DNA of 64,000 nucleotides from Muraenolepis orangiensis (GCA_027704905.1 CM051021.1:1485490-1549489), one strand, 5' to 3'; counted from the first letter of the stretch, positions 31,601 to 43,245 are shown. Notes: generated by a model from the sequence alone, not told the origin. Numbers and translations are program-made.

Positions 31601-32508
31601 ACTCTATGGCTGCACACCTGTGGATCCTAGCCTTAAAGAAGCCAGTCTACTAGCATGTAGCAGCCCCGTCTATTACAACCCTTATGGTCAATTGTCAACA
31701 CCAAACCCTAACAAAGTCAACCCTACCAAGAGACAGAAGCAGTCATGAGAGAGGAAAGGAGACAGAGAGAGAGGAGAGAGAGAGAAAAACCACATGGCTC
31801 TGTGAGTCTATTTGCTGCCTTGGAAGAGCATCAAAAATAACTGAAATGTCTCCCATATTTAAATGGAGAGATTATATAGTGAATTAAAAATAATAACTTT
31901 TAATTGTACTACAATCGTCTCGGGCATTAAAACTAAATCAAAACCAAATTTCCACTTTCTTTCTCCTCATCCCCGGGACTAGAGTAATGGCGGTGTTTGA
32001 GTGTGTTGTCTTCTATCCATCGTGTCAACAGCTCCAGTGGTCCAGCTCCCACCGTGGAACAGGGGACATGTCATCCGCCTTCAGCTGGAGCTCTCAAGCT
32101 GGTTGTTCAGGGCTCTTTCTCCTTCTTAAGGCTTAAGCTTCTCCTCCTCCTCCGTGGTCAGTGGTGTCTGAACCGAGCCCGTCGCTGGCCTTTTAGAGGG
32201 CCGAGTGGTCCGTCACACAATAGTTCTTTGTGTCTTCTCAGGGGATCTGTAAAGGAGCGCTGAATTAAATTAGCTAATTTCACGCTCCACCGGGCCAAGC
32301 CGGATGGAATAGTCATAAATGGATCCCTCTCGCACCTAGTTTTATGAGGTCACAATTACTGGATGGGGGGAGAGCTGGTGGACGGTACTGACTGGCCAAC
32401 GGCTGTGGTCGAGTCGACAACGTTATTCTCTGGAGGAATTTTAAATGGGACGGACGTCAGAATCGGAGGCTTTGATTTCAACTGAGCTCGATCTCTAGCG
32501 CAGGGGTT
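31601..32508. other. Unassigned
   Basis: Short GA-rich patch near 31745-31785. No supported exon. Confidence 0.45.
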
Positions 32509-32820
32509 CTCAAAACTTTTTGGGGCTAGCAAATGTCCAAGGACCCCCTCAAAAACGTAACATAGATTTAACATACGCTTATTACCATTCGTACGCTTAG
32601 ATTCCATTGGAACTATTTGTATTCTAAAAATGTTCAACCTTAATACTTCAGACCTGTTTCAAGTAATAAACAGAAACACATGTATACATGTCAATACATG
32701 TCAATCATGTTAATGCCAGTTATATACTTTTAAACAGATGGTATTTTTATTCAAATTGGATTTTGACTCAACTTCACTGCATTTATATTTGTTGAGTTGT
32801 TGATCCTAAAAGCTTTCAGA
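32509..32820 (+). mobile_element. hAT-like terminal fragment
   Basis: Starts CAGGGGTTCTCAAAACTTTT and soon reads GGACCCCC, the usual terminus of a hAT/Charlie-type MITE. The other end was not found. Low confidence in length. Confidence 0.5.
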
Positions 32821-32839
32821 ACCAGAGCCACAACACATA

Positions 32840-33185
32840 GTCCTATAACTTTGAACAGTAACAAGATGAACAGTAACAAGACATAGTCCTATGACTATGA
32901 ACAGTAACAATATTAACAAGACATAGTCCTATGACTTTGAACAGTAACACAATTAACAGTATCAAGACATAGTCCTATGACTATGAGCAGTAACAGTAGT
33001 CACAAGACATAGTCCGATGACTATGAACAATAAGAAGACATAATCCTATGACTATGAACAGTTACAAGACGAATTGTAACAAGACATAGTCCTATGACTA
33101 AGAACATAAACAAGACATAGTCCAATGACTATGAACTGTATCACGATTAACAGAAACAACAGTAACAAGACATAGTCCTATGACT
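32840..33185 (+). repeat. 31-bp satellite, left part
   Basis: Units of ACATAGTCCTATGACTATGA plus ACAGTAACAAG. The array continues at 34185 beyond a LINE insertion. Confidence 0.93.
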
Positions 33186-34184
33186 ATGTAGAAGGCATAC
33201 CCAGGCACACCCGTGCCTGTCCCTAAACAACCCAAGGTAACATGCCTGAATGACGTATAGCGAGTGACCTATAGACGTAGCCCTCACCTCAATTGTCAGC
33301 AAATGCCTCGAGAGGTTGGTCAAGGACTTTATTTGCTCAGTGTTACCTGCCACGCTGGACCCATAGCAATTTGCATATCGTCAAAACCCTATCTCCGTCG
33401 ACGGTGTTGCAGGAGAGAGGGTCAGCAGCTTCAAGTTCCTCGGCGTGCACATCTCCGAGGACCTCACATGGTCCACGCACACCACACACGTGGTGAAAAG
33501 GGCCCAACAACGCCTGTATTTCCTCAGTATGTCTGAGGAAATTCAGAATGGGCTCCCGCATCCTGAGAACATTCTACACCGGCACCATCGAGAGTGTTCT
33601 TACAGGGTGTATCACCGCCTGGTACGGGAACTGCACCGCACTCGAGCGCAGAGCGCTTCAAAGGGTGGTGCCGACGGCCCAGTATATCGTTGGAGGTGAG
33701 CTCCCCTCCCTCTTGGATATATACAACCAGCGGTGCGTGGCCAAGGCCAAACGCATCATAAAAGACGATGCCCACCCCAGCCACAAACTGTATTCACTTT
33801 TACCGTCAGGCAGGCGATACCGCAGTATCAAGTGCCGTACAAATAGACTCAGAGATAGCTTCCACAGTCAGGCCATCAGGCTGCTGAACAAGGGCGTATA
33901 GCATATAACAATGTATATTTTATTACATTGATTTCTATATACATATTGCTCTTTTTCTGTGCTGATATATTGCATTTTATAAATTGCATTTTAATTTTGT
34001 TTAACTTTTTTATAGTTATAGTTATAGTTTTTATACTTTTTTTACTTATATTATTCTATTCTGTTTTTATTTTATCTTATTTTTATAACTGCTGTCTGTC
34101 GTTGGGTATTGCACATAAGATTTTCACTCACTGCTTTATACTTGTGTAAACAAGTGACAATAAACTTGACTTGACTTGACTTGA
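33186..34184 (+). mobile_element. L2-type LINE, internally deleted, inside satellite
   Basis: About 33220-33390 corresponds to the RT segment around NDYRPVALT to FAYRQN, but in a region with frame errors. It then jumps to the post-catalytic part (GVAGERVSSFKFLGV), omitting the FADD core. The C-terminal ORF (to 33901), the 3' UTR and a tail of TTGAC units (about 34160-34184) follow. Same family as 1-781 and 40319-60850. Confidence 0.85.
33445..33901 (+). pseudogene. LINE ORF2 C-terminal fragment
   Basis: Two overlapping frames (33445-33699 and 33548-33901) encode successive parts of the RT C-terminal region. The second ends DSFHSQAIRLLNKGV, as in the copy at the window start. A frame change lies near 33540. 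The catalytic core is missing, so it is non-functional. Confidence 0.82.
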
Positions 34185-34715
34185 CTTTGAACAGTAACAA
34201 GATGAACAGTAACAAGACATCGTCCTATGACTATGAACAGTTACAAGACAAATAGTAACAAGACATAGTCATATGACTGAACAGTAACAATACATAGTCC
34301 TATGACTATGACATATAACAAGACATAGTGCTAAGACTATGAACAGTAACAATACATAGTCCTATGACTATAAACAGTAACAAGACACAGTCCTATGACT
34401 ATGAACACTAACAAGACATAGTCCTATGACTATGAACAGTACCAAGACATAGTCCTAAGACTATGAACAGTAACAAGACATAGTCCTAAGACTATGAACA
34501 GTAACAAGACATAGTCCTATGACTATAAACAGTAACAAGATTAACAGTAACAACAGTAACAAGACATATGTTTATGAACAGTAACAAGACATAGTCCTAA
34601 GACTATGAACAGTAACAAGACATAGTCCTATGACTATGCACAGTAACAATATGAAGAGTAACAACAGTAACAATACAAAGTCCTATGGTTATGAACAGTA
34701 ACCAGATGCGGCATA
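34185..34715 (+). repeat. 31-bp satellite, right part
   Basis: Continuation of the array at 32840-33185 with more diverged units. Confidence 0.93.
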
Positions 34716-35164
34716 GTCCTAATAAACCAAGACATTTAAAATGACCAGTCTAAGGCTGACTTTCATATAATGATGGTATTGCTCCTTACTCAAATCATTG
34801 GCAGAAAGCTCCTAATATTCTCAATTTAGCTTGTTTGGACTTGACGAGCGTGACTTGACGAAGTGGACTGACTGGACTGACTGAAATATTGATCTGTATT
34901 TAGCTCGCCAGCTAGCGGGATGGCTAATAAGCAGAGCTACGCAGCAGCAGAAATGGTTCATTGATTGCAGTGAATGAGTCATGATTGTCGTGATGTATCA
35001 CAATCACATCAGAGTTTCTATTGGCCCAACGCTAACATGGGTTGGAGAAGTTAACACAATATGCTAGTTTAATTTGTGCAAATTCTCCCCGTCTGTAGAT
35101 ATGCATTTTATCAAAACTTAAAAAATATATATAAATAATAATTTTGAATAATATAATAATTGTT
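34716..35164. other. Unassigned
   Basis: No gene recognised. Contains the short tandem GACTGACTGGACTGACTG near 34866. Confidence 0.45.
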
Positions 35165-35412
35165 TAATTAAAGTAAAGTATAGTCTAGTAAAGTATAGTC
35201 TAGTATAGTATAGTATAGTATAGTTTAGTATAGTATAGTTTAGTATAGTATAGTATAGTTTAGTATAGTACAGTATAGTATAGTTTAGTATAGTATAGTA
35301 TAGTATAGTTTAGTACAGTATAGTATAGTATAGTATAGTATAGTATAGTATAGTATAGTATAGTATTGTATAGTATAGTATAGTATAGTATTGTAGTGTG
35401 TAGTGTGTAGTA
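35165..35412 (+). repeat. (TATAG)n pentanucleotide repeat
   Basis: About 245 bp of TATAG with TTTAG, ACAG and TGTAG variants. Confidence 0.95.
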
Positions 35413-35417
35413 TTGTA

Positions 35418-35530
35418 GTATTGTAATTCATACTGTGGGAGGGAATGGGGAGAAAGCATTCTATTGTTCTTGGCAATCATCATCATCCATTGTACTTGAA
35501 TCATCATCATCTTGAATCTTGAATCTTGAC
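35418..35530 (+). mobile_element. LINE 3' tail fragment
   Basis: AATTCATACTGTGGGAGGGA module, then a CATCATCATC-rich stretch and tail units CTTGAAT. Confidence 0.65.
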
Positions 35531-35536
35531 ATGTGC

Positions 35537-35600
35537 GCACACACACACACACACACACACAACACACACACACAAACACATGCAGACACACACACACAGA
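35537..35600 (+). repeat. (CA)n microsatellite
   Basis: CA repeats with AACACA and TGCAGA interruptions. Confidence 0.93.
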
Positions 35601-35716
35601 ATTAATCCATCGCTAGCTGGCATTATCATTTTCTATAGCCTTGCTAATGTTTTCCTTCAAAGAGATGAGAGATGAGGCGGTATTTATTCTGCTCTCTGCT
35701 CCCCACCTTCCCATCT

Positions 35717-35852
<136 letters not shown>

Positions 35853-35896
35853 GCGTCTGAGTCTGTTATCCTCGTGGCGTGACGTCTGTGAGTGTT

Positions 35897-35938
35897 TCTT
35901 CTTCTTCTTCTTCTTCTTCTTCTTCTTCTTCTTCTTCT
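35897..35938 (+). repeat. (CTT)n microsatellite
   Basis: About 14 CTT units. Confidence 0.96.
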
Positions 35939-35958
35939 GGAACAACGACCGCTTTGTT

Positions 35959-35963
<5 letters not shown>

Positions 35964-36015
<52 letters not shown>
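35964..36015 (+). repeat. (CT)n microsatellite forming the pyrimidine tract of an exon
   Basis: 26 CT units that end seven bases before the acceptor AG of the ADAM-like exon, so the repeat serves as its polypyrimidine tract. Confidence 0.95.
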
Positions 36016-36019
<4 letters not shown>

Positions 36020-36022
36020 CAG

Positions 36023-36099
36023 GATTGCTGCTTCTACCACGGAGATGTGCGTGGACACCCAGACTCCTGGGTGGCTGTGAGCGTGTGTTCGGGAGTGAG
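36023..36099 (+). CDS. Exon of an ADAM-family metalloprotease (propeptide)
   Basis: A 77-bp exon with acceptor TCTGTTTCAG (ending 36022) and donor GTACAG (from 36100). It encodes 25 residues starting DCCFYHGDVRGHPDSWVAVS and ending VCSGV, plus two bases. This is the cysteine-containing propeptide block of meltrin-type ADAMs, where the family pattern is D-x-C-x-Y-H-G-x-V then a small stretch and S-x-C-x-G. The propeptide keeps the secreted or membrane-anchored metalloprotease latent. Phase 0 at the start and phase 2 at the end are plausible for this exon. Neighbouring exons were not found in the window, so introns must be long on both sides or the exon is a relic. Member identity cannot be told from 25 residues. 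Confidence 0.7.
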
Positions 36100-36116
36100 G
36101 TACAGTCAGACCCCCC

Positions 36117-36117
<1 letters not shown>

Positions 36118-36206
<89 letters not shown>
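36118..36206 (+). repeat. (CA)n microsatellite
   Basis: About 44 CA units beginning 19 bp after the exon's donor, followed by a C-run. Confidence 0.97.
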
Positions 36207-36207
<1 letters not shown>

Positions 36208-36395
36208 CACCCCCCCCCCACTCCCCTTGTGTTCCTCAGCCTCCGGGCATGGCCACGGTAAAGATGACATATGGGTCGTGCATACACACGCACACGCCAA
36301 GCCACCGAGAAACTTGGCGTATCTCAATATGTCTACGGAATGCAGTGCAATATCCCAGCGTCGGCTGGCACTCTGTGGTGACACGGTTTTTAGCA

Positions 36396-36735
36396 GGGGT
36401 GTCCAAACTACGGTCCGTGGGCCGACCACGGCCCGTGGCCCATATTTAAGTGGCCCCTGGCAAATTTGAAAAAATAACGGAAAATGGCCTGTTTGCATTT
36501 TTCAGTCAAAGGCGCAGCATCAAAGGTGAGTTTAAAATGTATGATGTGTTAACAAGCCCACTATTTGGGTTTACAGAGGCCACATAACATACTCATCATT
36601 TTATTTTATAAATGCAAATGTGATCTCAAATTTATAGTTTGACATAACACCTGCCACCCGATCTTCCCATGGACTCAATGGAAACTCGCCACTTTGAAAG
36701 AAAAACCTGGCAAAAAATGGAGTCTACTCACCAAA
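36396..36735 (+). mobile_element. hAT/Charlie-like terminal fragment
   Basis: Starts CAGGGGTGTCCAAACTACGG and reads GGGCCGACCACGGCCCGTGG within 40 bp, as at hAT/Charlie termini. No second end or transposase seen before the BEL/Pao sequence begins. Confidence 0.5.
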
Positions 36736-36739
36736 TCCA

Positions 36740-38790
36740 AGTTGTATTACAGGCTTGAATTTAACATCTGCTCCTCGACCAACCGTCTGACATCCCTGTG
36801 AAGGAAGTCGGCTTGGATCTTCTCCTTTTGCATCACAGAGCCTGGATGCTCTGCTTTCACTTTCAATCCCCTCAGAAACCCTTCAGTGGATACAGAGTTC
36901 ATCAGCTCAATGTGGTTGGCTCTGCTGGCCATACAGCAAAAGACAGCCCCCAGGCCTTCTGGGTTACTCTTTTCTTGACATCATCTTTTACTTGGTAGGG
37001 GCCGAAGAGGGCTACAGTTATGAACTCAAACGGTGCAGCAGGTTCCGTTACAGTCAACAACTTTCTGGGCAATTATTCTCCCCCTTATGACCCAGGCCTT
37101 CCTTCTCATCTTCAGCAAGGTTCCAACCACTCCATCATGACCATCGTTGTGAGCCTCGCGAACCAACAGTGTGGAAACCCATGCATCATATGGCAAAATG
37201 GGAACACCTACTTGATGTTCCCTGAAACTTTGTACTCGGCCACCACAAACCAGCAGTCCAGAGTCTTTGTCTTTATAGACTACTAGCCTGTCTGCGGTGG
37301 TGCTTGAGAGTGTTGCGTCCTCTTGTGCTGCAAGAAAAAATTCTCTTAAGGCATCTTCTCGTTTTCTGAGGGAACTGAGGGAACTGCCTCCCACTTTGGA
37401 CTCCTCATGGCTTGACCACCTCATGGCTTGATTCTGTCCACCGAACTTCTTCGCTACCCTCCAGATCCACGCAACTGTTTTAACCAGACAGGTTAAAGTA
37501 CTGAACCACTTGACTTCTACAAGACACTGGATGTCTGATCCTGCAGCCGGTCTCCTCCATTCCATTTGGGCCTGTTTCTTCTTGTCCTGATCTGGTTCTG
37601 GTTCTTGCTTCATCACCTTGGCTCTTGGCAGTGCAGCAACAAAGGCTTTCTTTTGCAACTTGTTTATGTTCTCTCTGGCAGAGGTCACTATCTCATTAGC
37701 TGACTTCATTGGCCTCTCATTCACTGGCAAACTCAAGAACTTCGGCCCATCCTACCACTCTGAGCCTTTATCCAGTTATTGAGGGTTGGCACCTTGGGTG
37801 ATTATGTCAGCAATGTTCTGCAGTCTAGGAATCCTCCACCAATCCTTGGTGCACCTCTCCGATTCGATTTGCAAAGAAAGTTTGAAAGCCATAGCTTTCT
37901 CGCTGTACTACTGTTTGGCTATCCACAAAATGGTACGATCCTCTCAACCTGGATTCGGCTGTGCAGCTCAAAGGAAAAAAACGGCAGGAAAACATTGCTC
38001 CGCACACTTCTTCCTTCACTGCATCACCTTTCTGATCCAAGGGAGTTAGTTTGGCTTTGGACTCCACCAGCCTAATGAATGCCTTGAACAGAGTTCCACC
38101 TTAGCTACATAGCTCCGTATCCATATGCATTCTCACTTCCATCAGAGAATGTGATTACCCATGGCTTGCCTGTAAAGCATGGAGGAGTTCGTGCTTCACT
38201 TCCAAGCTAGACATACTGTTCAAAGAGGTCAATCGAATCTTCCCTGAGGCTTTCTGAGAGAGACATGTCCCAAGTGTCTTTGACGGCAAAAACCATCACT
38301 TTTCACTTCATGGAATGCTCTCCATACCAGAATAACTCCCTTCTGCTTAGCAGGAGTCACAAGTCGAATGGGATCGAATAGCCCTGATACCTGGCTGAGC
38401 AGCTCTCTTTGCGTCAGTGGGTTTGGCGTCCGGGCTCTGATTTGTTCTTGCTGCAGATCTTGGCCAAGTGGCATCTTCTGCTTTCTGCGTTAGAAGATCA
38501 TTTTAGTCATGACATGGAGCTGGTCGTCAACTATGTAGCCTAGACCAAGTGCCTTGTGGCACATTTTATTTGGTAACACAAATGACTTTGCCCTGATGTT
38601 AGTCAGCTTCTCATCTGTGTTGTCACTGCACTCTTCCCTCCCACTTTGCCCAGAAAAGACCCATTGTTTCCACTGGCCTTGCACCACTTTGGCAGCCTTT
38701 ACCAGTCCTTGCAGATGGTCAAGCAGGAAGTCATAGGCCTCCTTCCTCCGTGTGACGTAGGTATCGCTTAAAGAGGCGGATTTCTGCGTC
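36740..38790 (-). pseudogene. BEL/Pao retrotransposon pol, decayed
   Basis: The minus strand reads as consecutive frame-broken pieces of a BEL/Pao polyprotein. 38687-38490 is from the RT, with WKQWVFSGQSGREECSDNTD. 38474-38229 has PLTQRELLSQVSGLFDPIRL, the Pao-type connection between RT and RNase H. 38067-37825 has FVDSQTVVQRESYGFQTFFA and VANR-like text from RNase H. 37736-37026 has the integrase zinc-binding start, with VPILPYDAWVSTLLVREAH and HDGVVGTLLKMRRKAWVIRG. Several stops and frame changes make it inactive. No LTRs, gag or integrase core were found. Confidence 0.75.
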
Positions 38791-38856
38791 TCTCCCTCGG
38801 TTCTGCCCCGTGGATGTTTTAATTGCCAGTGGCTTCTTGAAGAACTTAAATGTGTT

Positions 38857-38881
38857 ATGTGTGTGTGTGTGTGTGTGTGTT

Positions 38882-38941
<60 letters not shown>
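38857..38941 (+). repeat. (GT)n microsatellite
   Basis: GT run with one TTGG interruption. Related GTGTAGTG units continue to about 39035. Confidence 0.95.
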
Positions 38942-38943
<2 letters not shown>

Positions 38944-39036
38944 CAGGTTTCATCACAATGCTTGTATGCCTGTGTGTGTGGTGTGTGTGTAGTGGTGTGT
39001 GTAGTGGTGTGTGTGTGTGTAGTGGTGTGTGTGTCT

Positions 39037-39039
39037 TGG

Positions 39040-39079
<40 letters not shown>

Positions 39080-39081
39080 TG
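39037..39081 (+). repeat. (GTGC)n microsatellite
   Basis: About 11 GTGC units. Confidence 0.95.
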
Positions 39082-39535
39082 GTGAATACTAATGGCATGT
39101 GGTGAATCCTTATTCTGATTGTAATGTAATCTATCCATGGGGTTTGTTCAGACCCATGGACTGGCTGGCGTTAGCCTGGTGAGTTACCCTTGAGCCAGGG
39201 GGCTGACAGCCAGAGAGACGGAACCCTGAGTTCAAAGCCACAAAGTGTTCTCTCATCATCGCCTGAGAGTGTGATTGGATTCCTGCTAATATTCCTCCAG
39301 CGGAACAAACCAGATTCTTACGAATTTCACACAAAACCCCCGCTTCACCAGTCTATAAAAAAACATTATGTTCACTCACTTTGCATATCAAAAGGTTCCA
39401 TTTGAAGCGTTGCCGGTGGCTCCGATGCTACGGTTAGCCGAGGGGAGAATGTGGCCCGCTTGTTAAAAGTTAGTACAATTTATATAAATGCCTTAAATAC
39501 CTGCTGTTTAACATGACAGTTAATATATATCTTTA
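39082..39535. other. Unassigned
   Basis: An acceptor-like TTGTTCAG and a GTGAGT bracket 27 bp at about 39152-39178, too short and without recognisable coding content. Otherwise nothing identified. Confidence 0.4.
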
Positions 39536-39680
39536 TCTCTCTCTCTCTCTATCTCGCTCTCTCTCTCTCGCTCTCTCTCTATATATATATATGTATGTAT
39601 ATATAAACATATATATACAGTATATATAAACATATATACACAGTATATATATATATATATATACAGTATATATATATATA
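39536..39680 (+). repeat. (CT)n then (AT)n/ATATACAGT microsatellites
   Basis: CT run with CGCT interruptions to about 39580, then TATATA with recurring CAGTATATATA. Confidence 0.95.
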
Positions 39681-39714
39681 TTTATACATTGAGAGAGAGT
39701 GAGAGAGTGTCTGC

Positions 39715-39720
39715 GTGTGT

Positions 39721-39754
<34 letters not shown>

Positions 39755-39767
39755 CGTTTGGCTCACG

Positions 39768-39798
<31 letters not shown>

Positions 39799-39893
39799 TC
39801 ATCTCCAGGAGGGTGATTTTGGAGCGCAGCCATGATAGTTACGCTCTCACTAAGTGGGCCTCCATTCACTGGTGACTGACTACCAGTCACACA

Positions 39894-39956
<63 letters not shown>

Positions 39957-39961
39957 TGTGT
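39715..39961 (+). repeat. (GT)n, (GTCT)n and (GT)n microsatellites
   Basis: GT run 39715-39753, GTCT run 39768-39798 and GT run 39895-39961, with 95 bp of non-repeat DNA before the last. Confidence 0.95.
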
Positions 39962-40022
39962 ATTTAACTGGGTTTTTACCCTGAGCTCGTTTAGAGCTTC
40001 AGTTTACATGATTTAAAGGTTT

Positions 40023-40318
40023 GTGGCTGGTATCTCCCTGAGGGATAGGGTGAGAAGCTCAGTCACTCGTGAGAGACTCGGAGTAGAGCCGCTGCTCCTT
40101 CGTGTAGAAAGGAGCCAGTTGAGGTGGTTCGGGTATCTAGTAAGGATGCTTCCTGGTCGCCTCCCGAGGGAGGTTTTCCAGGCACTTCCAACTGGGAAGA
40201 GACCACGGGGCAGACCGAGGTACAGGTGGGGTGATTACATCTCCACACTGGCCTCGGAACGCCTCAGAATTCCCCAGTCAGAGCTGGTCCATGTTGCCAG
40301 GGAGAGGGAAGTTGGGAG
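40023..40318 (+). mobile_element. Rex3 fragment fused to an L2-type LINE
   Basis: Plus-strand Rex3 RT C-terminus (AGISLRDRVRSSVTRERLGV to HVAREREV). It breaks off at GGGAGTCC, about 25 codons short of the usual stop, and has no GATG tail. The next base begins minus-strand L2 sequence, so one has truncated the other. Confidence 0.85.
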
Positions 40319-40329
40319 TCCGCACCGCT

Positions 40330-41704
40330 GGTTGTATACAGTATATCCAGGAGGGAGGGGAGCTCACCTCCAACGATATACTGGGCCGTCCACACCACCC
40401 TTTGAAGCGCTCTGCACTCGAGTGCGGTAGAGTTCCCGTACCAGGCGGTGATACACCCTGTAAGAACACTCTCGATGGTGCCGGTATAGAATGTTCTCAG
40501 GATGCGGGGGTGTTGTTGGGCCCTTTTCACCACGTGTGTGGTGTGCGTGGACCATGTGAGGTCCTCGGAGATGTGCACGCCGAGGAACTTGAAGCTGCTG
40601 ACCCTCTCTACTGCAACACCGTCGATGGAGATAGGGCTGTACTCTCCTCTCTGTTTCCTGTAGTCCACGATCAGCTCCTTGGTCTTCTTGATGTTGAGGG
40701 CGAGGCTGTTCTCCTGGCACCACTGCTCCAGCGATCCAACCTCTTCCCTGTAGGCTGTCTCGTTGTCACCGGCGATCAGGCCCATCACTGTTGTGTCATC
40801 AGCAAACTTGATGATGACGTTGGAGCTGTGCATAGCCATGCAGTCATGGGTGTAGAGGGAGTAGAGGAGAGGGCTCAGCACGCATCCCTGGGGGGCTCCC
40901 GTGTTGAGGGTCAGTGGCTCTGAGGTGGTGCTGCCCATCCTCACCACCTGGCGGTGGTCCGACAGGAGGTCCAGTATCCAGCTGCACGTGGATGGGGGCA
41001 CGCCTAGACCTCTAAGCTTGGTGTCGAGCTTGGCAGGAACTATCGTGTTGAACGCTGAGCTGTAGTCCACAAACAGCATTCGCACATAACAGTTATTTCC
41101 CTCCAGGTGGGAAAGGGCAGTGTGGAGGGCCATGGCAATTGCGTCGTCCGTGGATCTGTTTTGACGATATGCAAATTGCCATGTGGCAGGTAACACGGAG
41201 CAAATAAAGCCCTTGACCAACCTCTCGAAGCATTTGCTGACAATCAAGGTGAGGGCTACAGGTCTATAGTCATTCAGGCATGTTACGTTGGGTTGTTTAG
41301 GGACAGGCACGATGGTGGACATCTTGAAGACCGCGGGAACAACAGCCTGGGACAGGGAGAGGTTGAAGATGTCTGCAAAGACTCCTGCCAACTGGTCTGC
41401 GCATGCTCTGAGGACGCGGCCCGGGATGTTGTCGGGGCCTGCCGCCTTACGGATGTTCAACCGCTTGAAGGTGCGGCGCTCATCCGCCTCCGAGATGTTC
41501 AGCAGGCTGGTCTCCTCAGGCGGCGCTGGCTTCAGCGGGCTACCGTTCACGTCGAACCGAGCAAAAAAAGTATTTAGCTCTCCTGGGAGGGAGGTAGAGG
41601 AGTTCTCTACACAACTGGTTCTCCCTCTGAAGTTCGTTATCGTCTGTAGCCCCTGCTACATACCCCTCGCGTCGTGGCTCTTGAATTTCTCCTCCACTCT
41701 GTCC
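40330..41704 (-). pseudogene. L2-type LINE reverse transcriptase, main part
   Basis: The open part (41550-40264) holds a nearly complete RT: KAAGPDNIPGRVLR near residue 35, NDYRPVALT near 93, catalytic D162 in FVDYSSAFN, GAPQGCVLSP at 218-227 and catalytic FADD at 249-252. The thumb-like and C-terminal parts follow, up to GGELPSLLDI. A short deletion has joined AQQ directly to HPRILRTF. Upstream, between 41700 and 41550, a TAG interrupts the frame. The annotated C-terminus past residue 400 is Rex3 sequence. It lacks its endonuclease in cis because of the 17.8-kb insertion. Confidence 0.88.
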
Positions 41705-41708
41705 TTAT
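41705..41708. repeat. Target-site duplication of gypsy dimer, left
   Basis: TTAT, matching 59556-59559. Confidence 0.85.
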
Positions 41709-43245
41709 TGTAACACTAGCTTAGTAACTAGACAAGGTATCTATATATGGTTTTGGGCCAGATCAGAAGAAACCAAGTTCGCCTCGGAAGAGAGATGGTC
41801 TGCACAAGAATGAAGCACTGACAACAGATCTATGTTTTGAAGGTAAGGAAATGTGTTTCTCTTTCCAGTTCTTCCTTACCTTCTTTGGTTTATTTTCTTT
41901 CCACAAGTCAGGATAATACACTGTACAATGAATTAAACAAAATGAATGAATATGTACAAAACACCCTGGGTCTGATGCCCAAACCTTCCCTGGTTCCACT
42001 ACTTTAGTTACTATTTTAATTATATCTACTCACTGTTTTAATTATTATCTATATACTATTTTAATTATTATCTATTTACTGTTTTAATTATTATCTATAT
42101 ACTATTTTAATTATTATCTATATACTATTTTAATTATTATCTATATGCTATTTCAATATTATAACTTAAACTAACTGGATTAGCTAATTCTAGGAACCAG
42201 GACTCTTAATATTTGAAAGAAGACCCTTATATCCAAACCATCTCAAATCAAAAGCTCTGTTAACACAAAAGCAATAAAACAAACAAAATGGTTTCCCTGA
42301 GCAGTGTACTTAACAAAGAACCTGAATCCTATTACAACTTAGTTATCTCTATCCATTTACACACAACGACTTCACTCATTCCATGAATGGTGGTCAAACT
42401 CTGTCCATGTGTTCAGGGAACTTGGTGTCCGTGGCCCTTTAAATCAGTTCAGTGATACGAATCCATCCTGGGAAACGTGTCGTTGAGTGCGCTTATCCTA
42501 CCGCTCTGTAGAAGGCGCGGTTTAACTCTGTCCTTGTTCACTTCACAGGTCGTTCTCGTGGGAGGCTCGCCAGCCTGTCCGCCGCCGATGCAGTCCAAAG
42601 GAACCAGCAGACGAACAGACGAATCCAGGATCCAAATCAGTCCAACACAAAACCCAGCCTTGCAATACAAAACCATACGTGCATATCAACGTCTCATTCA
42701 ATAAAGTGCATTTACAACCTGTACCTGGGTTCAACTCTTTTCATTATGTCATGCATCACATGGCTGTATAGCGGCCCCTCGTGCTTTTGAGGAACAATGT
42801 TGCGACATTCCAACTATCGTTATACCGCACATTACACTCAATTATCATGTTACCACAACTTTCTAATAGTCACATTTCTCTTGTTTGAGACTCACCAAGG
42901 ATTTCTCTGATGCTAACTAGCAACCGTCTCGACGAGTGTGTGCTGAATCCCTTCGCACACTTCTCACAATATCCACAAAGGTTCTTCTTTCTAATTCAAT
43001 TCAGGATATCATACCAGTATTCTCTCTTCTATCAGTAATCTGAGGATAGTTATCATATACCAACGGGACGATGTCTTAAACATCCACACCTCATGTCATT
43101 CCTGACTCGACCAAGGAAAATCTGGTATTGACCGGAGTTCACGGTAAACGTAGGAGGCGGGCCTAACGCTCTGATTGGTCAAATCTCATTTCAATGTTAG
43201 AGATAAGTTTTGGAGTCATTGGAGCTCTAGTAACCAGGGGTTACA
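41709..43245 (-). repeat. LTR a (3' LTR of the dimer)
   Basis: On the minus strand it starts TGTAACCCCTGG and ends GTGTTACA, so the terminal six bases are inverted repeats. A putative polyadenylation signal AATAAA lies at 41889-41894, about 1350 bp into the LTR. A 24-bp AT-rich minisatellite of about six units occupies 42011-42158. The last coding bases and stop of pol (43227-43245) lie inside its start. Confidence 0.95.
42011..42158. repeat. 24-bp AT-rich minisatellite inside the LTR
   Basis: About six units of ATTATTATCTATATACTATT plus TTAA. Present at the same offset in the other LTRs (50166-50313 and 58321-58468). Confidence 0.9.

Noticed and set aside
30919..31653. Open frames of about 200 codons on both strands with perfect 15-residue repeats
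   Set aside because: They arise from a 45-bp minisatellite whose length is divisible by three. The frame exists on both strands and has no start context, domain or flanking gene structure.
36239..36256. Tiny AG...GT-bounded segment after the ADAM-like exon
   Set aside because: 18 bp only. Its translation does not continue the ADAM propeptide pattern, so it is probably chance.
41763..42676. Short open frames inside the LTR (78 and 75 codons), repeated in all three LTRs
   Set aside because: They occupy the regulatory LTR, have no domain, and their threefold repetition only reflects LTR identity.
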